Source: Cadophora sp. MPI-SDFR-AT-0126
Lineage: Eukaryota > Ascomycota > Leotiomycetes > Helotiales > Ploettnerulaceae
NCBI GenBank assembly: GCA_020747065.1
Contig: JAGMVK010000019.1
Span: 806,001-870,000 of the forward strand
DNA: 64,000 bases
Reading direction: 5' to 3'
Shown here: piece by piece, positions 46,014 to 57,453 of the stretch
Position numbering within the stretch: the first letter of the stretch is position 1
Layout: each line of letters begins with the position of its first letter
Notes under the pieces: generated by a model
What the model saw: the letters and a program-made list of their open reading frames with translations, nothing else
What the model was told of the DNA's origin: nothing
The model's database searches: none
Position numbers and translations under genes: made by a program

Positions 46014-48598
46014 ATGGATCCAATGTCCATTGTCGCGAGCTCCATCGCCATCGTTCAAGCAGCAGATCGCATCGGAGGCCTACTCGGCAAGCTGAAACCT
46101 CTCTTCGAGGCTCCAAGAGAGGTAGAACAACTCATCAAAGATGTCGCATCTTTGAAGTCACTTATTAACGATGTCTCGGGAGCCGCGAAGGAGATGAATC
46201 GCTCTGGAATACTTCCAGCTGAAAAACTTGAGACTTTGAAGGATTTTGTGGACGAGGCTGGGGACATATTGAATGAGCTGGATCGGCTCATCGAGTCTTT
46301 CAAGAAACCACCAAAAGGAATTGAGGGAAGACTCGAAGTTCATCGCGGGACCTGGACAAGGAAAGTGGGTGAGGTTGAGAAGTTGAGAAGTAGGATGAGG
46401 GAGCTTCGACTTTCTGTGGCTATCAGCCTTGCCACATTACACATGTGAGTGATCACAACTCGCCTGTTTCGGGTGGTACTCTGCGACTTTTGGGGGAGTT
46501 CCATGGAGTAAAATCTACTACTTTTGATCTGCAAGAAATTTTTGGCTCACTTCTCAACAGATTCGCAGTCGTTCGCACCAGCCAGTCGATAGACCAAATC
46601 ACCTTCCAGGCAGGCCGGCTCCTAACAGAGCACTCATCGACCCAGCGTTTCTTGTTGAAAGAGTTCCCTGAACATCGAAATATGCTTGCTAAATTACTAG
46701 ATAATCAACAGGCAGCCTCGATTGAATCATTTAGTCATCTGGAAGAGACAAAGCCCGATGTTGGAGCCGTTGCTGTCTACGCAGATCCAGCTATCACCTT
46801 ACAAAACCTTCGTCTCAAGATCGAAAGCAGATACGCATGTGATCAACACTGTCTATGCGCGTGCCATATCCCTTATCAGGCTGGCTATTCAACGAAATGG
46901 ACTGGTTCCCTAAGAGTGCGGATCTCAGGATTGCCCTACGTCACTGGATCTTGTAACCAGGATACCTGCAAGAAGCGCTCAAAGGCAAGACTTCAAGTTC
47001 AGTTGGGATTTCCACAATGGATTTTGGGCCGTGTATTGACGGCATCTCTCTTTTGTGATAGCTTTACGCAACCGAAATATAATTTTCGGACTTTGAGAGT
47101 ACGACACAGCGGAGATCTGATATTCATTTACACCCAAACAGGAAATCTGACCGGTATTCAGAAATTGTTTGCTGAAGGCAGAGCTTCAGTCTTGGATGTG
47201 GATGAGACAAATCAATCGGCGCTATACGTATGTGGTCAACCATTCAAGTCTACTTCATTACGCGCTACTTACGATGTACAGTTTGCCATAACTAATCGTC
47301 AGTATCCAATCACTGAATTTCTGTTGGAACAAGGGTCCGACGTATTTTTAGAAGATATTTATGGACAGTGAGCAATGACCATCTTTTGGGATTGTTTCGT
47401 GTGTTCGGAACCGCCTGTTCTCGTCTAACTTTGCTTCAGGACGCCATTCCTAGTCGCCTGGGAAGATTGCACAGCACCACAGGGCCGCCACTCAGGCAGA
47501 CATTGGATACCAAAATTATTTCCCCCAGATTTTGATGATGAAATGTGCAATCGCCGGATGAGCAAGCTTCATCTTTTAATCAGTGAACAGATACAGGGAG
47601 ATGTCTTCGGAGAAATCGAGCAGTCGCGAAACGATATTGACTATCAAGACTCCTTGGGAAATACCGCCCTATCATGGGCGCTTCAGTGTGGCAAAACCGA
47701 CGTCGTGAAAATCTTGCTGCTTAACGGAGCTGATCCAGCCCTTCCTAACTTTGAAGGTCTCACGCCACTCCATGTAGCTGCAATATTTGACCATGACTCC
47801 ATTCCTCTGCTTTTGAAGTCGGGAGCCAGCCACGATGTAAGAGACAAAAATGGCCAAACGCCATTGCATGCAGCTGCTCGGCAAAATTGTCGTGATCCGG
47901 GCCCATGCATGTCACCGCTGCTCGAAGCTGGGGCAGACATAAACGCCCAAGACTGTTATGGAAGGACTCCTCTACGTCGAGCATGTATGAAAGCCGATCA
48001 AGATGCCATTATTGAGTACTTGACGCAGCGAGGCGCAAATGTAAATCTTACAAATTTCGACGGCCTTTCTCCGATACATTCAGCTATTCAGTGGGAGCAT
48101 GACAGCTATATTGAGACACTGTTGAAGGCTGGAGCAGACTGTTGTATAATTACTGCCGATGGGTCTAATATCTTGCATCAAGTTGCTTACTGGGGCAGTA
48201 TGGAGACGATGCAGATTCTGATCAAGTGGCGACGACGATTGAGGGGCTTGGATGTCAATCTAAAAGACAGAAATGGGGATACGCCTTTACATTGCGTATC
48301 ATACCGGGAGGAAGAGGTCTCCGGGGAATGGGCAGAGACTTTCGAAAAGTTGATCAATGCCATTCTTGACGTCCAAGATGGCGTGGCCGATGAAAGCGAA
48401 GAGACGGATAGTGAGGAATGTAGCACGACTGATGATGATGAGGACTCTCAAGATGAGTATGAGACAAACGATATAGAGGGCAAAGGCGGGGACGCTAACT
48501 TCAGGGATGATGACAGCTTGGAAGAAGATGATAGCCGCGACAGGTTTGAGGATGCGTTAGAAGCGCAGGATGAGGTGGCTGAGGGGGAATGCTCTTGA
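46014..48598 (+). CDS. SesA-like N-terminal domain / Cys-rich middle / ankyrin-repeat protein
   Basis: Four exons, 46014-46444, 46561-47227, 47282-47367 and 47440-48598, give 780 residues. Residues 1-140 (MDPMSIVASSIAIVQAADRI...) form a helical bundle resembling the SesA/NACHT N-terminal domain of fungal NLR-like proteins. No NACHT or other NTPase follows. The middle has a Cys/His cluster near residues 235-285 (CDQHCLCACH and CNQDTCKKR), seen in many fungal ankyrin proteins. From about residue 350 come ankyrin repeats: NQSALYFAITNRQYP, GNTALSWALQCGKTD, GLTPLHVAAIFDHD, NGQTPLHAAARQN, GRTPLRRACMKAD, GLSPIHSAIQWEHD and NGDTPLHCVSYRE. The C-terminus is very acidic (about 100 residues, mostly Asp/Glu). 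Its role in recognition or signalling is inferred from the architecture only. Confidence 0.88.
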
Positions 48599-48984
48599 TC
48601 CATTCTAACTATGATAGCCACCTTGGAAACGGTCACATTGATATTAATAGATTGTTATTCCTGTAATCTAGATATCGAATTAATGAGTGGTATCGGGTGG
48701 AAAGTCCTGTGGCAATTCAACAATACAGTCGCATCGTCCGTGAAAATGAACCAGCTCAATATTACGCCACCATCCACGGCAAGTATTCTGGAATTCCCGC
48801 AAAATTGGCTCTACCCCCCAACAATCTGAATCCCTTGGACGTCATCGAAGTGTTAGGTTCTCCGTGAAAATCATTTTGGGATATTCATTAATCTCTTATT
48901 ATCATCATTAAATTAGAATAGTTTTTTACGCTATAAGGACAAGACAAGACAGCCGACAATTACACACATTTTCATCACTCCAAA
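48599..48984. other. convergent intergenic region, no gene
   Basis: 3' ends of the ankyrin gene (plus) and the permease gene (minus). AT-rich; no ORF with a domain. Confidence 0.55.
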
Positions 48985-50691
48985 TCAGCACATCCAAGCC
49001 CAGAACTTGCCCCAAAGTGTGGTAGGATCCTCGATAGACCAAGTAGCATCATCATCTTTCGAGGCATCGGTATCAAGATCAACCTCATTGCATCGCACAT
49101 AGGTAGTATTCATGATGACCTTGTGTCCGACAAACAACACGACGAACAAAATGACGCTGACGTATGACGTGAAGAAATCAGAAACGTTCCATGGAAGGAA
49201 GGCTGTGAAGCCTTGTGTGATGATGATCAAGATGTTGAAGAACAGTCCGTACCAGGCGAAGTATGGCTCCCAGAATGCCTTGTAGGGGAGAGTATCGCGG
49301 GAAACGTTCCGGGCTGTTAGGGCACGCATGAAGGCGATGTGGCAACCGTTGATACATGCCCAGGTAATAAATCCAGCCACAGCAGTGATATTCATGAACC
49401 AATCGAAGACGACGGCGGCGTTGTTCGAAAGGTTGAGGAAAGCGAGGAAGCCGAAGAGGGAGGTGATAATGACGGCTGCGTAAGGTACTCCCGATTTTGT
49501 TGTTCGCTTGAGGAATGCTGGAGCAGAGCCATCGTTAGCAAGACCGAGGAGGATGCGACTTCCAGAGTAGACGTTCGAATTTGCGGCTGAGATGACAACG
49601 AAGAGGAGGACCGCATTAATGATCCCAGGAAGAACTTTCACGCCAGCGAGCTTAGCGGCGATGACGAACGGCGACGCATTCGCATCAGACTTGTCAGAAA
49701 GAAGATCCTCGTTGGTGTATGGGACCAAGAGACCAATGCAGAAAATCGTGCAGACAAAGAAGAAGAGAATTCTGTAGAAAGTCTTCTTGATGGCGGCCGG
49801 AACATTCTTTCGTGGGTTCTCGGTTTCTCCTGCAGCAATACCGACCAACTCAGTCCCTTGGTACGAGAAACCGGCTTGGATCAAGACAGCCCAGAAACCA
49901 ACGAACTTGGCCATGGCACCTCCACCGACTTGCTCCGAGAGGTAGGGAGCGAATGCACCTGGGTTCTTCCAGTTGTCGAAGCCAATGACACCTTGCTGCC
50001 CGGCGCCAGCAGCGATACAAATGGCGAAAATGATGAAGCCCAGAACCGTGATGACCTTGACCATTGATAGTCCGAATTCAAATTCTCCATAGAAACTGAC
50101 CGGCAGCATGTTGATAATGGAGATGACGACCCAGAAAACTCCGATGAATATACCTATCGAGAGCTCGGGAGCCCAATACTGGATGATGAGACCCGTGACA
50201 GTCAGTTCCAGGGCGTAAGTCATTGCCCATGAGAACCAATAGATCCAACCCATCGCAAATCCAAGACTGGGGTCGATGAATCGAGTGGCGTATGCGGTGA
50301 AAGCTCCAGTGACAGGCATGTAAGTGGCCATCTCACCAAGCGAAGTCATGACTGAATAGATAATCGTTCCGACAAAGATATATGCGATAAGAGCGCCGGC
50401 AGGCCCTGATTTGGCAATCGCTCCTCCAGATCCAATAAAGAGACCTGTGCCAATAGTTCCCCCTGTAGTCTTGTAAATAAGTGATTCCGTGAAACAAACT
50501 TTGGCAAGCATACCAATGGCTATCATTTGAAGATGTCGACTCTTAAGTTTTCTCTTCAACCCAGCAGGTTGCTGTGGGCCCTGCTTCTCAGCATCGTGGG
50601 CACCATCACTTCCGCTCAGCGGCAGTGACTTCACAGAACTCGTATCTCTGACTTCTTTCATCGCCCCAGCACTGATATCTGATTGGTCCAT
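48985..50691 (-). CDS. amino-acid permease (APC superfamily, yeast amino-acid transporter type)
   Basis: Two exons, 50691-50514 and 50462-48985, give 551 residues; the 51-nt intron is in frame, so unspliced DNA also reads open. Splicing yields MIAIGGTIGTGLFIGSGGAI, the signature start of fungal amino-acid permeases. Twelve hydrophobic helices follow; family landmarks include FVGFWAVLIQAGFSYQGTEL with GIAAGETENPRKNVPAAI, ISAANSNVYSGSRILLGLAN and GVPYAAVIITSLFGFLAFL. The hydrophilic N-terminus contains Lys/Ser/Thr, as in the ubiquitin-regulated Gap1 tail. Substrate range cannot be read. It lies next to the FAD enzyme and NIS synthetase and could supply an amino-acid precursor, but that is speculative. 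Confidence 0.95.
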   Translation of the reverse strand: MDQSDISAGAMKEVRDTSSVKSLPLSGSDGAHDAEKQGPQQPAGLKRKLKSRHLQMIAIGMLAKVCFTESLIYKTTGGTIGTGLFIGSGGAIAKSGPAGALIAYIFVGTIIYSVMTSLGEMATYMPVTGAFTAYATRFIDPSLGFAMGWIYWFSWAMTYALELTVTGLIIQYWAPELSIGIFIGVFWVVISIINMLPVSFYGEFEFGLSMVKVITVLGFIIFAICIAAGAGQQGVIGFDNWKNPGAFAPYLSEQVGGGAMAKFVGFWAVLIQAGFSYQGTELVGIAAGETENPRKNVPAAIKKTFYRILFFFVCTIFCIGLLVPYTNEDLLSDKSDANASPFVIAAKLAGVKVLPGIINAVLLFVVISAANSNVYSGSRILLGLANDGSAPAFLKRTTKSGVPYAAVIITSLFGFLAFLNLSNNAAVVFDWFMNITAVAGFITWACINGCHIAFMRALTARNVSRDTLPYKAFWEPYFAWYGLFFNILIIITQGFTAFLPWNVSDFFTSYVSVILFVVLFVGHKVIMNTTYVRCNEVDLDTDASKDDDATWSIEDPTTLWGKFWAWMC

Positions 50692-52605
50692 ATTGGAAAG
50701 TGGTCCTGATCTGAATCAAGCAAGAATAAAGATACACAGCAAAAGGCCGGACAGGCCCCCAGAATCAACTTATACAAAGAACGAAAGCAAAGATTTTCAG
50801 GAAAATCTTACGTTTGTGCAGGTGGACCCGGGTTGATGCGAAAAGAACCGGGTTTAACTCACGTGATGCGGCTATTAGGCCTGAAAATTTGTGGAAAAAT
50901 TGACAAACCCTTCAAAGCCCGGGCTTGGGACCGAACTACATTGCCGGCTATCCATGGTTCAGAATCTTTTTGCACTTGTTCTTGGTCCACTCTGTGAGAC
51001 ATTTCGACTCCACGATGGCAAATACTGTGGAGGAGATGGGGTTGTTGTCGGCGAAGGCGACGATGATGTTTTCTTGGTGTGGTGTTGTTGGGTTTGAGTC
51101 TTCAGCCGCCAAGGAAGTCGGATAATTGCTGATGTTTCTGCACCAACCCTGGTCAGTCACGCCCTACGCCACCATCGTCCTACGATGCATTCTGTGATTC
51201 TCAAAATACCATGACCATCCTCGAAGATAACCAAAAGAGCCGTTGTTGGCCAATAGCCGTGGGAAAGCTATCCAGACCTCCAGCATGGTCCAGTCGATGC
51301 ACAACACAACAAGTCTCGGAAGTCTCCAGTAGCTTCAATTGTTATCAGCACGATCCCATCGCTAAACCCCAACCGCTGCGGGTATCTGTTGTATCGAGCG
51401 TCATAGGCAATGTTTGCCGTGGCCAGAGTTAGGCGAGTCCCGCAGCCAGGCGAAAAAGAAGGGGGAGATCGAGTCGAGATCCGGACTACTGTCTAGCCGG
51501 CTTATGAGTCTGGCTATAATTTGGACGGTCGCATGGAGAAACCCTATTCTCTCTGTGAAGATTTCGCGCTGTTACCACCATCCTTCATTTGAGCACTAAA
51601 TTGATGTCTTTGTCTGTCCATCCCGTCGTCGTGAACTCCTCCCCTAGCTCCTTTCTTGTTATCTCATTAAAATTCAATCTGGTATCATGTCTTATCGCAA
51701 AATCAAATACAGTTGAAGTTACATTCTGAGAAGATGTGATGAGGGCCCAGGCCCCAAGGAAATTCCGGTCTAACACCTCAAACTCCTCCTCTCTTTGGCT
51801 CAACGGGGACAGACGTAGCTCCCCTATCGAGAATGAAGTACCTTCTGAAGAGGTCGCGGGAGCTTCAACGTATATGGATGAGGTATAGTTTCAAATATCA
51901 CCGATGCCGCACTTACCACCCATCTCGCCTCGAGGAGGCAGTACAGAAACCACAAATTAGCAGATGTGCCATCTCAGCAATCTTGGTCTCTGTATCTCCA
52001 CCGGAGATGACCATAAAAGGAATGGGAAGATGAACCTTCATGTATAGTATGGGAGCGCTGTGAGAAGAGCAAAATCCGATCCCAGAGATGCAGCAAACAG
52101 CAAGCGGCACGAAGTTGAACCAAAGTTGGGCATCACAAGTCTGTACAGAGTGAAGCTACTTCAATCACACTTAAAGGTCAATTCGACAAAACGGAAAATG
52201 TCAGGCATCAGTCTTCTCCATGATTCAGAAGCATTTGTCAAAATATGATATCTGCTCACGCGGTCAAAAAACCCTTCGTCCTTGCGTGCTTCGACAGACA
52301 AAGTGATAGCAAACAGTTCACAACCTACGCTCATAACTTGGCGTAGCCACAGCAACTATACCAGAAATCTTCTGTGTGTGGAACTTGAGGTTACACGACG
52401 CATTTCAGTAGCACACATATCCAGACATGAATTTAGCCGAAACTCTTGCATGATCCCTTCGCACCTTCCGGACTGTTTGCATTCACAGATGTCAGACGCA
52501 TCAACAATACTAATAAACACAAAAGGTAAATCTCGCTTCACATTTAAATAGGAAACCCTTCGATCTCTCGAAATTCTTCCGCACTTCCCATCATCGAACA
52601 TCAAG
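50692..52605. other. no convincing gene; permease promoter and possible gene remnant
   Basis: TCACGTGA at 50859-50866 lies in the permease promoter. On the minus strand, several stop-separated ORFs at 51585-52604 have protein-like composition but no continuous frame, no recognised domain and no splice pattern; a decayed gene is possible. The last part is the promoter of the FAD enzyme gene. Confidence 0.4.
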
Positions 52606-54439
52606 ATGGCTCAACCACTCACTGCAACGAGGACCTTTGTACCGAGCAATCTCGAAGACCCTTCAGACGATACATATGACGTCGTCATAATCGGTGCCGG
52701 AGCCACTGGTCTCGTCTCTGCACTCCGCGCTCACTTTCATGGCCTCCGTTCCCTCCTCATCGAGAAATCTACCCACGTCGGCGGTGCCTCCGCTGTCTCA
52801 GGTGGCGGAGTATGGATCCCAAACAATCACCTCAGTCAACGTGCAGGCGTTCAAGACAGTATCCCCAATGCTCTTAACTATCTCGAGAACATCGTCGACG
52901 ATGTCGGTCCCGCATCGTCACGAGAGCGCAAGATGGCGTTCTTGACAGAGGGTCCGAAGATGGTCAAATGGCTAGAGGACGAAGGGTTCGAGTGGGTTCA
53001 CTCAACTGGGTATCCGGATTATTATGTTGAAAAAAATGGTGGTGCTGTGGGTAGGACTATCGAGGGCAAGGTATTTGATTTGAAGAAACTGGTGGAATGG
53101 CAGGATTTCATGATGAAACGGAAGGCTGTTGGGACTTTTGCGATGTATACGCATGAGTATCGCTTCGTGGTCAACTTCAAGCGAACTTGGCAGGCTTTCG
53201 GTGTGTTCATGGTTGTCATGCTAAGAACCATGTTCTGGAAATTCTGGGGGTGTCTGCCGGTCACGTTGGGTATGTCTCTCGTTGCTCAGCTCCTGCTACT
53301 TGCCAAGCTGCGTGGGATCGAACTATGGCGAGGATGCCCGATGGTCAAACTGCATGTTGAGGATGGCATCGTCACAGATGTCGTGGTCAGAAAGGACGGA
53401 GTCGATACACTTGTCCGGGCTAAACGAGGCGTGGTGCTTTGTGCAGGAGGCTTTGCAAAGAATTATACAATGCGTCAAGAGCATACAAAGGGTCCTGTAT
53501 CCGATAAGTGGACATCTGTCCCAGATGGGGACTTGGGCGATGCTATCCAAGCGGTACGTATCGATAGTATTCAAGTTTCTTTTTCTAAAATCTCTGGAGA
53601 CTCATAGAACTGCTACCCACATAATACGGGTAGTACTTTTATCATCAACTCTTGCTGATTCTGTCATGACTCAGGGTCAAGAAATAGGCGGAGCTGTAGC
53701 TCTCCTCGACGACGCATGGTGGGGCCCAACCTTCATCAATCCTCAGACCGGTGAGACACATTTCGCACTTGTAGAGCGCTCGCTGCCTCACTCAATCACT
53801 ATCGATTCTCGCGGCAAGAGATTCATGAACGAGTCTCAATCCTATGTGGACTGCGGCCACGCTCAGTACGAACGCCACCGAACTGTCCCCGCCATCCCTG
53901 CTTGGTTCATATTCGACTCCCAGCATCGTAACAAGTACATGCTCTGGAGCTATACTCCAGGCAAGACACCGGAGGAAGCTTTCTCTTCTGGACTGATCAC
54001 CAAGGCATACAGTCTCTCCGAACTAGCGGATAAAACTAAGATCGATGCTGAGAATCTGGCTTCAACTGTTCAACGCTTCAACGCCATGGCATCGATCGGT
54101 AAGGATGAGGATTTCAATCGCGGCGGTTATGTCTATGACCGATACTTCGGCGATGCCAGCTCGAAGCCCAACCCCAATCTCGGACCCTTGGCGGAAGCAC
54201 CTTTCTATGCTATTCAAGTCTGGCCCGGTGATCTTGGTACTAAAGGTGGCTTGCTGACGGATCAGCATGGCAGAGTTGTCAAGCAGGACGGGACACCGAT
54301 TGAAGGTTTGTATGCAGCAGGAAACAGTTCAGCTTCTGTCATGGGCCGGACGTATCCTGGTGCTGGTGGGACACTTGGCCCGGCGATGACATTCGCTTTC
54401 GCTGCTATGAACCACGTAGCTGGGGCCAAGGAAATCTGA
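52606..54439 (+). CDS. FAD-dependent oxidoreductase, 3-ketosteroid-delta1-dehydrogenase/FRD-like
   Basis: Two exons, 52606-53553 and 53675-54439, flank a 121-nt intron and give 570 residues. The Rossmann FAD motif VVIIGAGATGLVSALRA is near residue 26, followed by GGASAVSGGGVWIPNNH. The second FAD contact is VLCAGGFAKN near residue 280, and the end carries GGLLTDQHGRVV, GLYAAGNSSASVMGRTYPGA and GGTLGPAMTFAFAAMNHVAG, the C-terminal motif of the 3-ketosteroid dehydrogenase/fumarate reductase group. Such enzymes desaturate ring A of 3-oxosteroids or reduce related substrates using FAD. No N-terminal signal; a hydrophobic stretch near residues 205-235 is common in this group. It is tail to tail with the NIS synthetase (269 bp between stops). 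Confidence 0.92.
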
Positions 54440-54708
54440 TGTGTCACAGTTTCACGGAAGCTGAGTCTTGCCTGGCTCATACTTCCTGGCCTTGAGACGA
54501 CTCGATCATATATTGCACCGGGATGCGTGAATGAGAGATCCGAAGGGCGTCAGATTGTTCACTGCAGATTAACACTACAAACATCAATGCATTGGCCTTC
54601 ATACATAAGTCATTTAATAACAACCTGCACTACATCTTGCTTTTCTCTATTTATTCTAAGATTAAGTGGAGTTCTCCCAACTTTCTACTCCGCACCGATG
54701 TGCTCCAC

Positions 54709-56472
54709 TCAAGTTTGCTGGCAATAATAGAATCTATTCGGAACACTTACCACACGACACTCATTCTCCACCCCATAAATCTGCATAGAAACATGCGCAT
54801 GAGTCAAGCACATCGGACTATCCAGCCACACCCTCCTCGCCAGCTCATCTCCTAGCAGAACAAAGTTCTCCAACTCCCTCCTCGCTATCCTCCATCCTTC
54901 CATCCCAAGCTTGAGAGCTCGCACCATCGAATCCACATCAGCATGAACGACGCCTAGAATATACGCATACACCTTCTCAAGCGAATCCATACTCGTCAGC
55001 ATCCACGAGGTATCGATGTCTAGCGCCGTAGATTCATAAAAGGCCAGCCGATGAACTCGAAAGGAACCTAAATCTCGGGCGACGAAGCCTTTGATTGCGC
55101 GAGTGACAGGATCGATTCGGATGAGTAGGTTCTGCATATGTGCTTGCAGCGCAAAACCGTGAAGTAAGACCGAAGGTAAAGTGACTCTGAACAAGTGTTT
55201 ACAGAATTCTCTCAGCACCAAAGTTTTGTCAGAGTCTTCTCCCCATATGACGTCTATGTGCTCGACCATAGCTGCACAGACAATTATGCGGTCTCCCGTT
55301 CTCGCAGCTATCGACTCCGTACTTTCTCGAACGATACAGCCTAGATGCTCGCTCCTGGATGCTGCTGCTGCAAATTCTCGCGCAATAATCAGAGAGCTGC
55401 CAAAGTCTTGAACTCCTCTTTCGATGAGTTGCAGAACTGGCTCGAGGCGATGGCCAATTGTTACTGCCCACGGACGTATTGTTCGGACGATTGAAGTTAC
55501 TTTGATACGTAGCGGTATCTTGATGCAGAAATCGGGCGAGGTGACGGATATCGTTCGTAATGAGCTTTGAGGATGGCCAGTTACTGTCTGTGGCAAGACT
55601 TGGACTTCTGGGAAAGCATCGAGGACGTTGGGTAACTGCAGTTCGTGGACTGGCAGAACGATTCGATTATCGTCCACTTCAGCTGTGATAAGTCGCTTCA
55701 TCCATTTGCTGTAGTCGCCCACCACGTCCATTTTGGCTCTCGGGATGGCGACGAAATACAGCTTGGCGGTTTTGAAGTCGCCCACCTCAGGATATCTGCA
55801 TTTATGCCACGGATGCAATGGGTGGCCTTCGATAAGGCTCTGCTCCCAATCGATTGGTGGGGAATCTAGATTGACCACTGGTGAGTTGCTGTACGTTGCT
55901 TCCAGATTGATGGCAGAGTTGTCAAGTTCCAGCAGGAGCTTCGAAACATCTATACCAGCCCATCTCCCGAATATGTTCATCATGCAGGATCCTTTGAGAG
56001 GAATTGAAATGCCATTATATGTGATCTCCGTGCTGAGTTCAGTGGGGTGGACGAAGCCTGGGACGACTGGCTTCTCTGCCAGTTGCACAAAAATTCGATC
56101 CGTGGAGTTCGGATGCCAGATAGTGATCGCCTCATCGGTAAAAGACGACTCTACGAGCTTCTCATTGATCATGCAGGACGCAACTCTCACGAAAGATGCG
56201 AAGTCTGCTCGTTCTTGATTCGAGAGTTCTCCCATATTGCTGAAAGCCGTTAGTGCGGTGTCTGTCGTTCCGGTCGTCGAATTGGACATCTCTGTTCCCG
56301 AGTCCGAGCCTGCAGTCTGATAACTGCTATAGGCGTCGGATTTCTTGCATAGGAAGAAGCAGCTCATTTCCGGATATTCCACGAAATTTTGTGCTCTGGA
56401 GGCTGGGAAGAGTTCTTGGCAGGCTTGACACGACAGGGCGATAATTTGATATAAATTTAAGGGAAGATTCAA
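54709..56472 (-). CDS. IucA/IucC-family NRPS-independent siderophore (NIS) synthetase
   Basis: 587 codons in a single exon. The family motif EGHPLHPWHKCR near residue 215 matches the IucA/IucC E/T-GHP-x-HP-x-x-K-x-R ATP-binding signature. A second core strand pair, RIKVTSIVRTIRPWAVTIG near residue 330, matches the S-x-x-R-T-I-x-P block. The FhuF-like C-terminal half has LLHGFALQAHMQNLLIRI and FVARDLGSFRVH, the HG-x4-AH-x-QN and RD-x-x-G-x-R residues; the usual Glu of EAH is Gln here. These enzymes adenylate a carboxylate (often citrate) and condense it with an amine or alcohol. The start is uncertain: Mets at 56472, 56367 and 56289 are all in frame, and conservation begins after the last. A short intron near the 3' end is possible. 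No classical partner (amine hydroxylase, decarboxylase) is visible in the window. Confidence 0.85.
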   Translation of the reverse strand: MNLPLNLYQIIALSCQACQELFPASRAQNFVEYPEMSCFFLCKKSDAYSSYQTAGSDSGTEMSNSTTGTTDTALTAFSNMGELSNQERADFASFVRVASCMINEKLVESSFTDEAITIWHPNSTDRIFVQLAEKPVVPGFVHPTELSTEITYNGISIPLKGSCMMNIFGRWAGIDVSKLLLELDNSAINLEATYSNSPVVNLDSPPIDWEQSLIEGHPLHPWHKCRYPEVGDFKTAKLYFVAIPRAKMDVVGDYSKWMKRLITAEVDDNRIVLPVHELQLPNVLDAFPEVQVLPQTVTGHPQSSLRTISVTSPDFCIKIPLRIKVTSIVRTIRPWAVTIGHRLEPVLQLIERGVQDFGSSLIIAREFAAAASRSEHLGCIVRESTESIAARTGDRIIVCAAMVEHIDVIWGEDSDKTLVLREFCKHLFRVTLPSVLLHGFALQAHMQNLLIRIDPVTRAIKGFVARDLGSFRVHRLAFYESTALDIDTSWMLTSMDSLEKVYAYILGVVHADVDSMVRALKLGMEGWRIARRELENFVLLGDELARRVWLDSPMCLTHAHVSMQIYGVENECRVVSVPNRFYYCQQT

Positions 56473-57453
56473 AGGGTCTAGGCTGCAATGTCATGTTGCT
56501 CAGCCGGTTGTGTATCTTTAGCTTTGCAAATTGTGATGGGAATGTCTGGATTATCCAAGAAAACCAAAAAATTCCAGTGCGTGTTACACTTGATTGAGGT
56601 CATTTGAAGTCCCAATCTTCGAAACGACTCGATCTCGTTACCCGCCGAGCTCAAATCAAGGGACCCAAATACAAAATTGCATTTCGTAACAGTTGAGATG
56701 GTCTATCCTCTTCTATGCGGCTGCTTATTCTGCGTGACACGTTGTGGTATTCGAGTGATCTCCAAAGTGACGATCTGTTACACTACGCCGACCTCCTGGA
56801 ATCACTACATTCTGATTCGCCAATATTCGAGCTGCGATTGTCGGTCAAGCTCGGAGGTGCTCTCTCCATGCCAGTGAGCCTCAAAATGACAGATTTGCTG
56901 AGGTAGAATTCAACTTACTACTCGGCTTGGGGTTATGCTTCGAAACTGCTATCCTGCTTCTCGGTCACTCCGAAGGTTATTGAGATCTGCTGTCTTGAGA
57001 ATATGGTGTCGAAGTGGTCGTGCATCTTCACACTGCATAAGGCTCCCTACTCGGCGAGACCTTTCGAATAGTGCCCCTGAATGATCACAGGCACCAAGGC
57101 TTCTCGCTAAAAACACTTTGGGGGAGGCTCGCTTGTGGACTCAGTGAAGATAAACAAAGGCACGTGAAATGAATTTATTAACATTCTGTAGCCATCAATG
57201 CCGTAGAGAAATCAGCAACTCATAGTATGGACTGAATAATCTTGAGAGTGCCCGCAACTCCTCAATCCTGAATACCGCCGTCCACGTGAGTAATATGCAA
57301 GGCTACACTGCCAAGAGATCCTTATCGTGATCCCCGTTGCCTCGCCGATGCGCTTCCGATGTCGACATCTCCAGCCTCCCACGAGTCATACCACCTTCCT
57401 CCTCATACCTCTCCCAACAATCTCAATTGAAGCTGCAGAACCACAGTTTCAAT
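56473..57453. promoter_or_regulatory. divergent promoter of the NIS synthetase and the M28 peptidase
   Basis: No gene. I looked for the fungal iron-regulator (SreA-type GATA) motif ATCWGATAA and did not find it. A CACGTG box lies at 57162-57167. Confidence 0.4.

Noticed and set aside
53282..54438. Long overlapping ORF in another frame across the FAD enzyme gene.
   Set aside because: It merely reads through the intron and shares its end with the real second exon; the N-terminal half has no domain and lies antiparallel in composition.
56473..57453. SreA-type iron-regulator motif expected near a siderophore gene.
   Set aside because: I scanned for ATCWGATAA on both strands by eye and saw none, so no iron regulation is claimed from this promoter.
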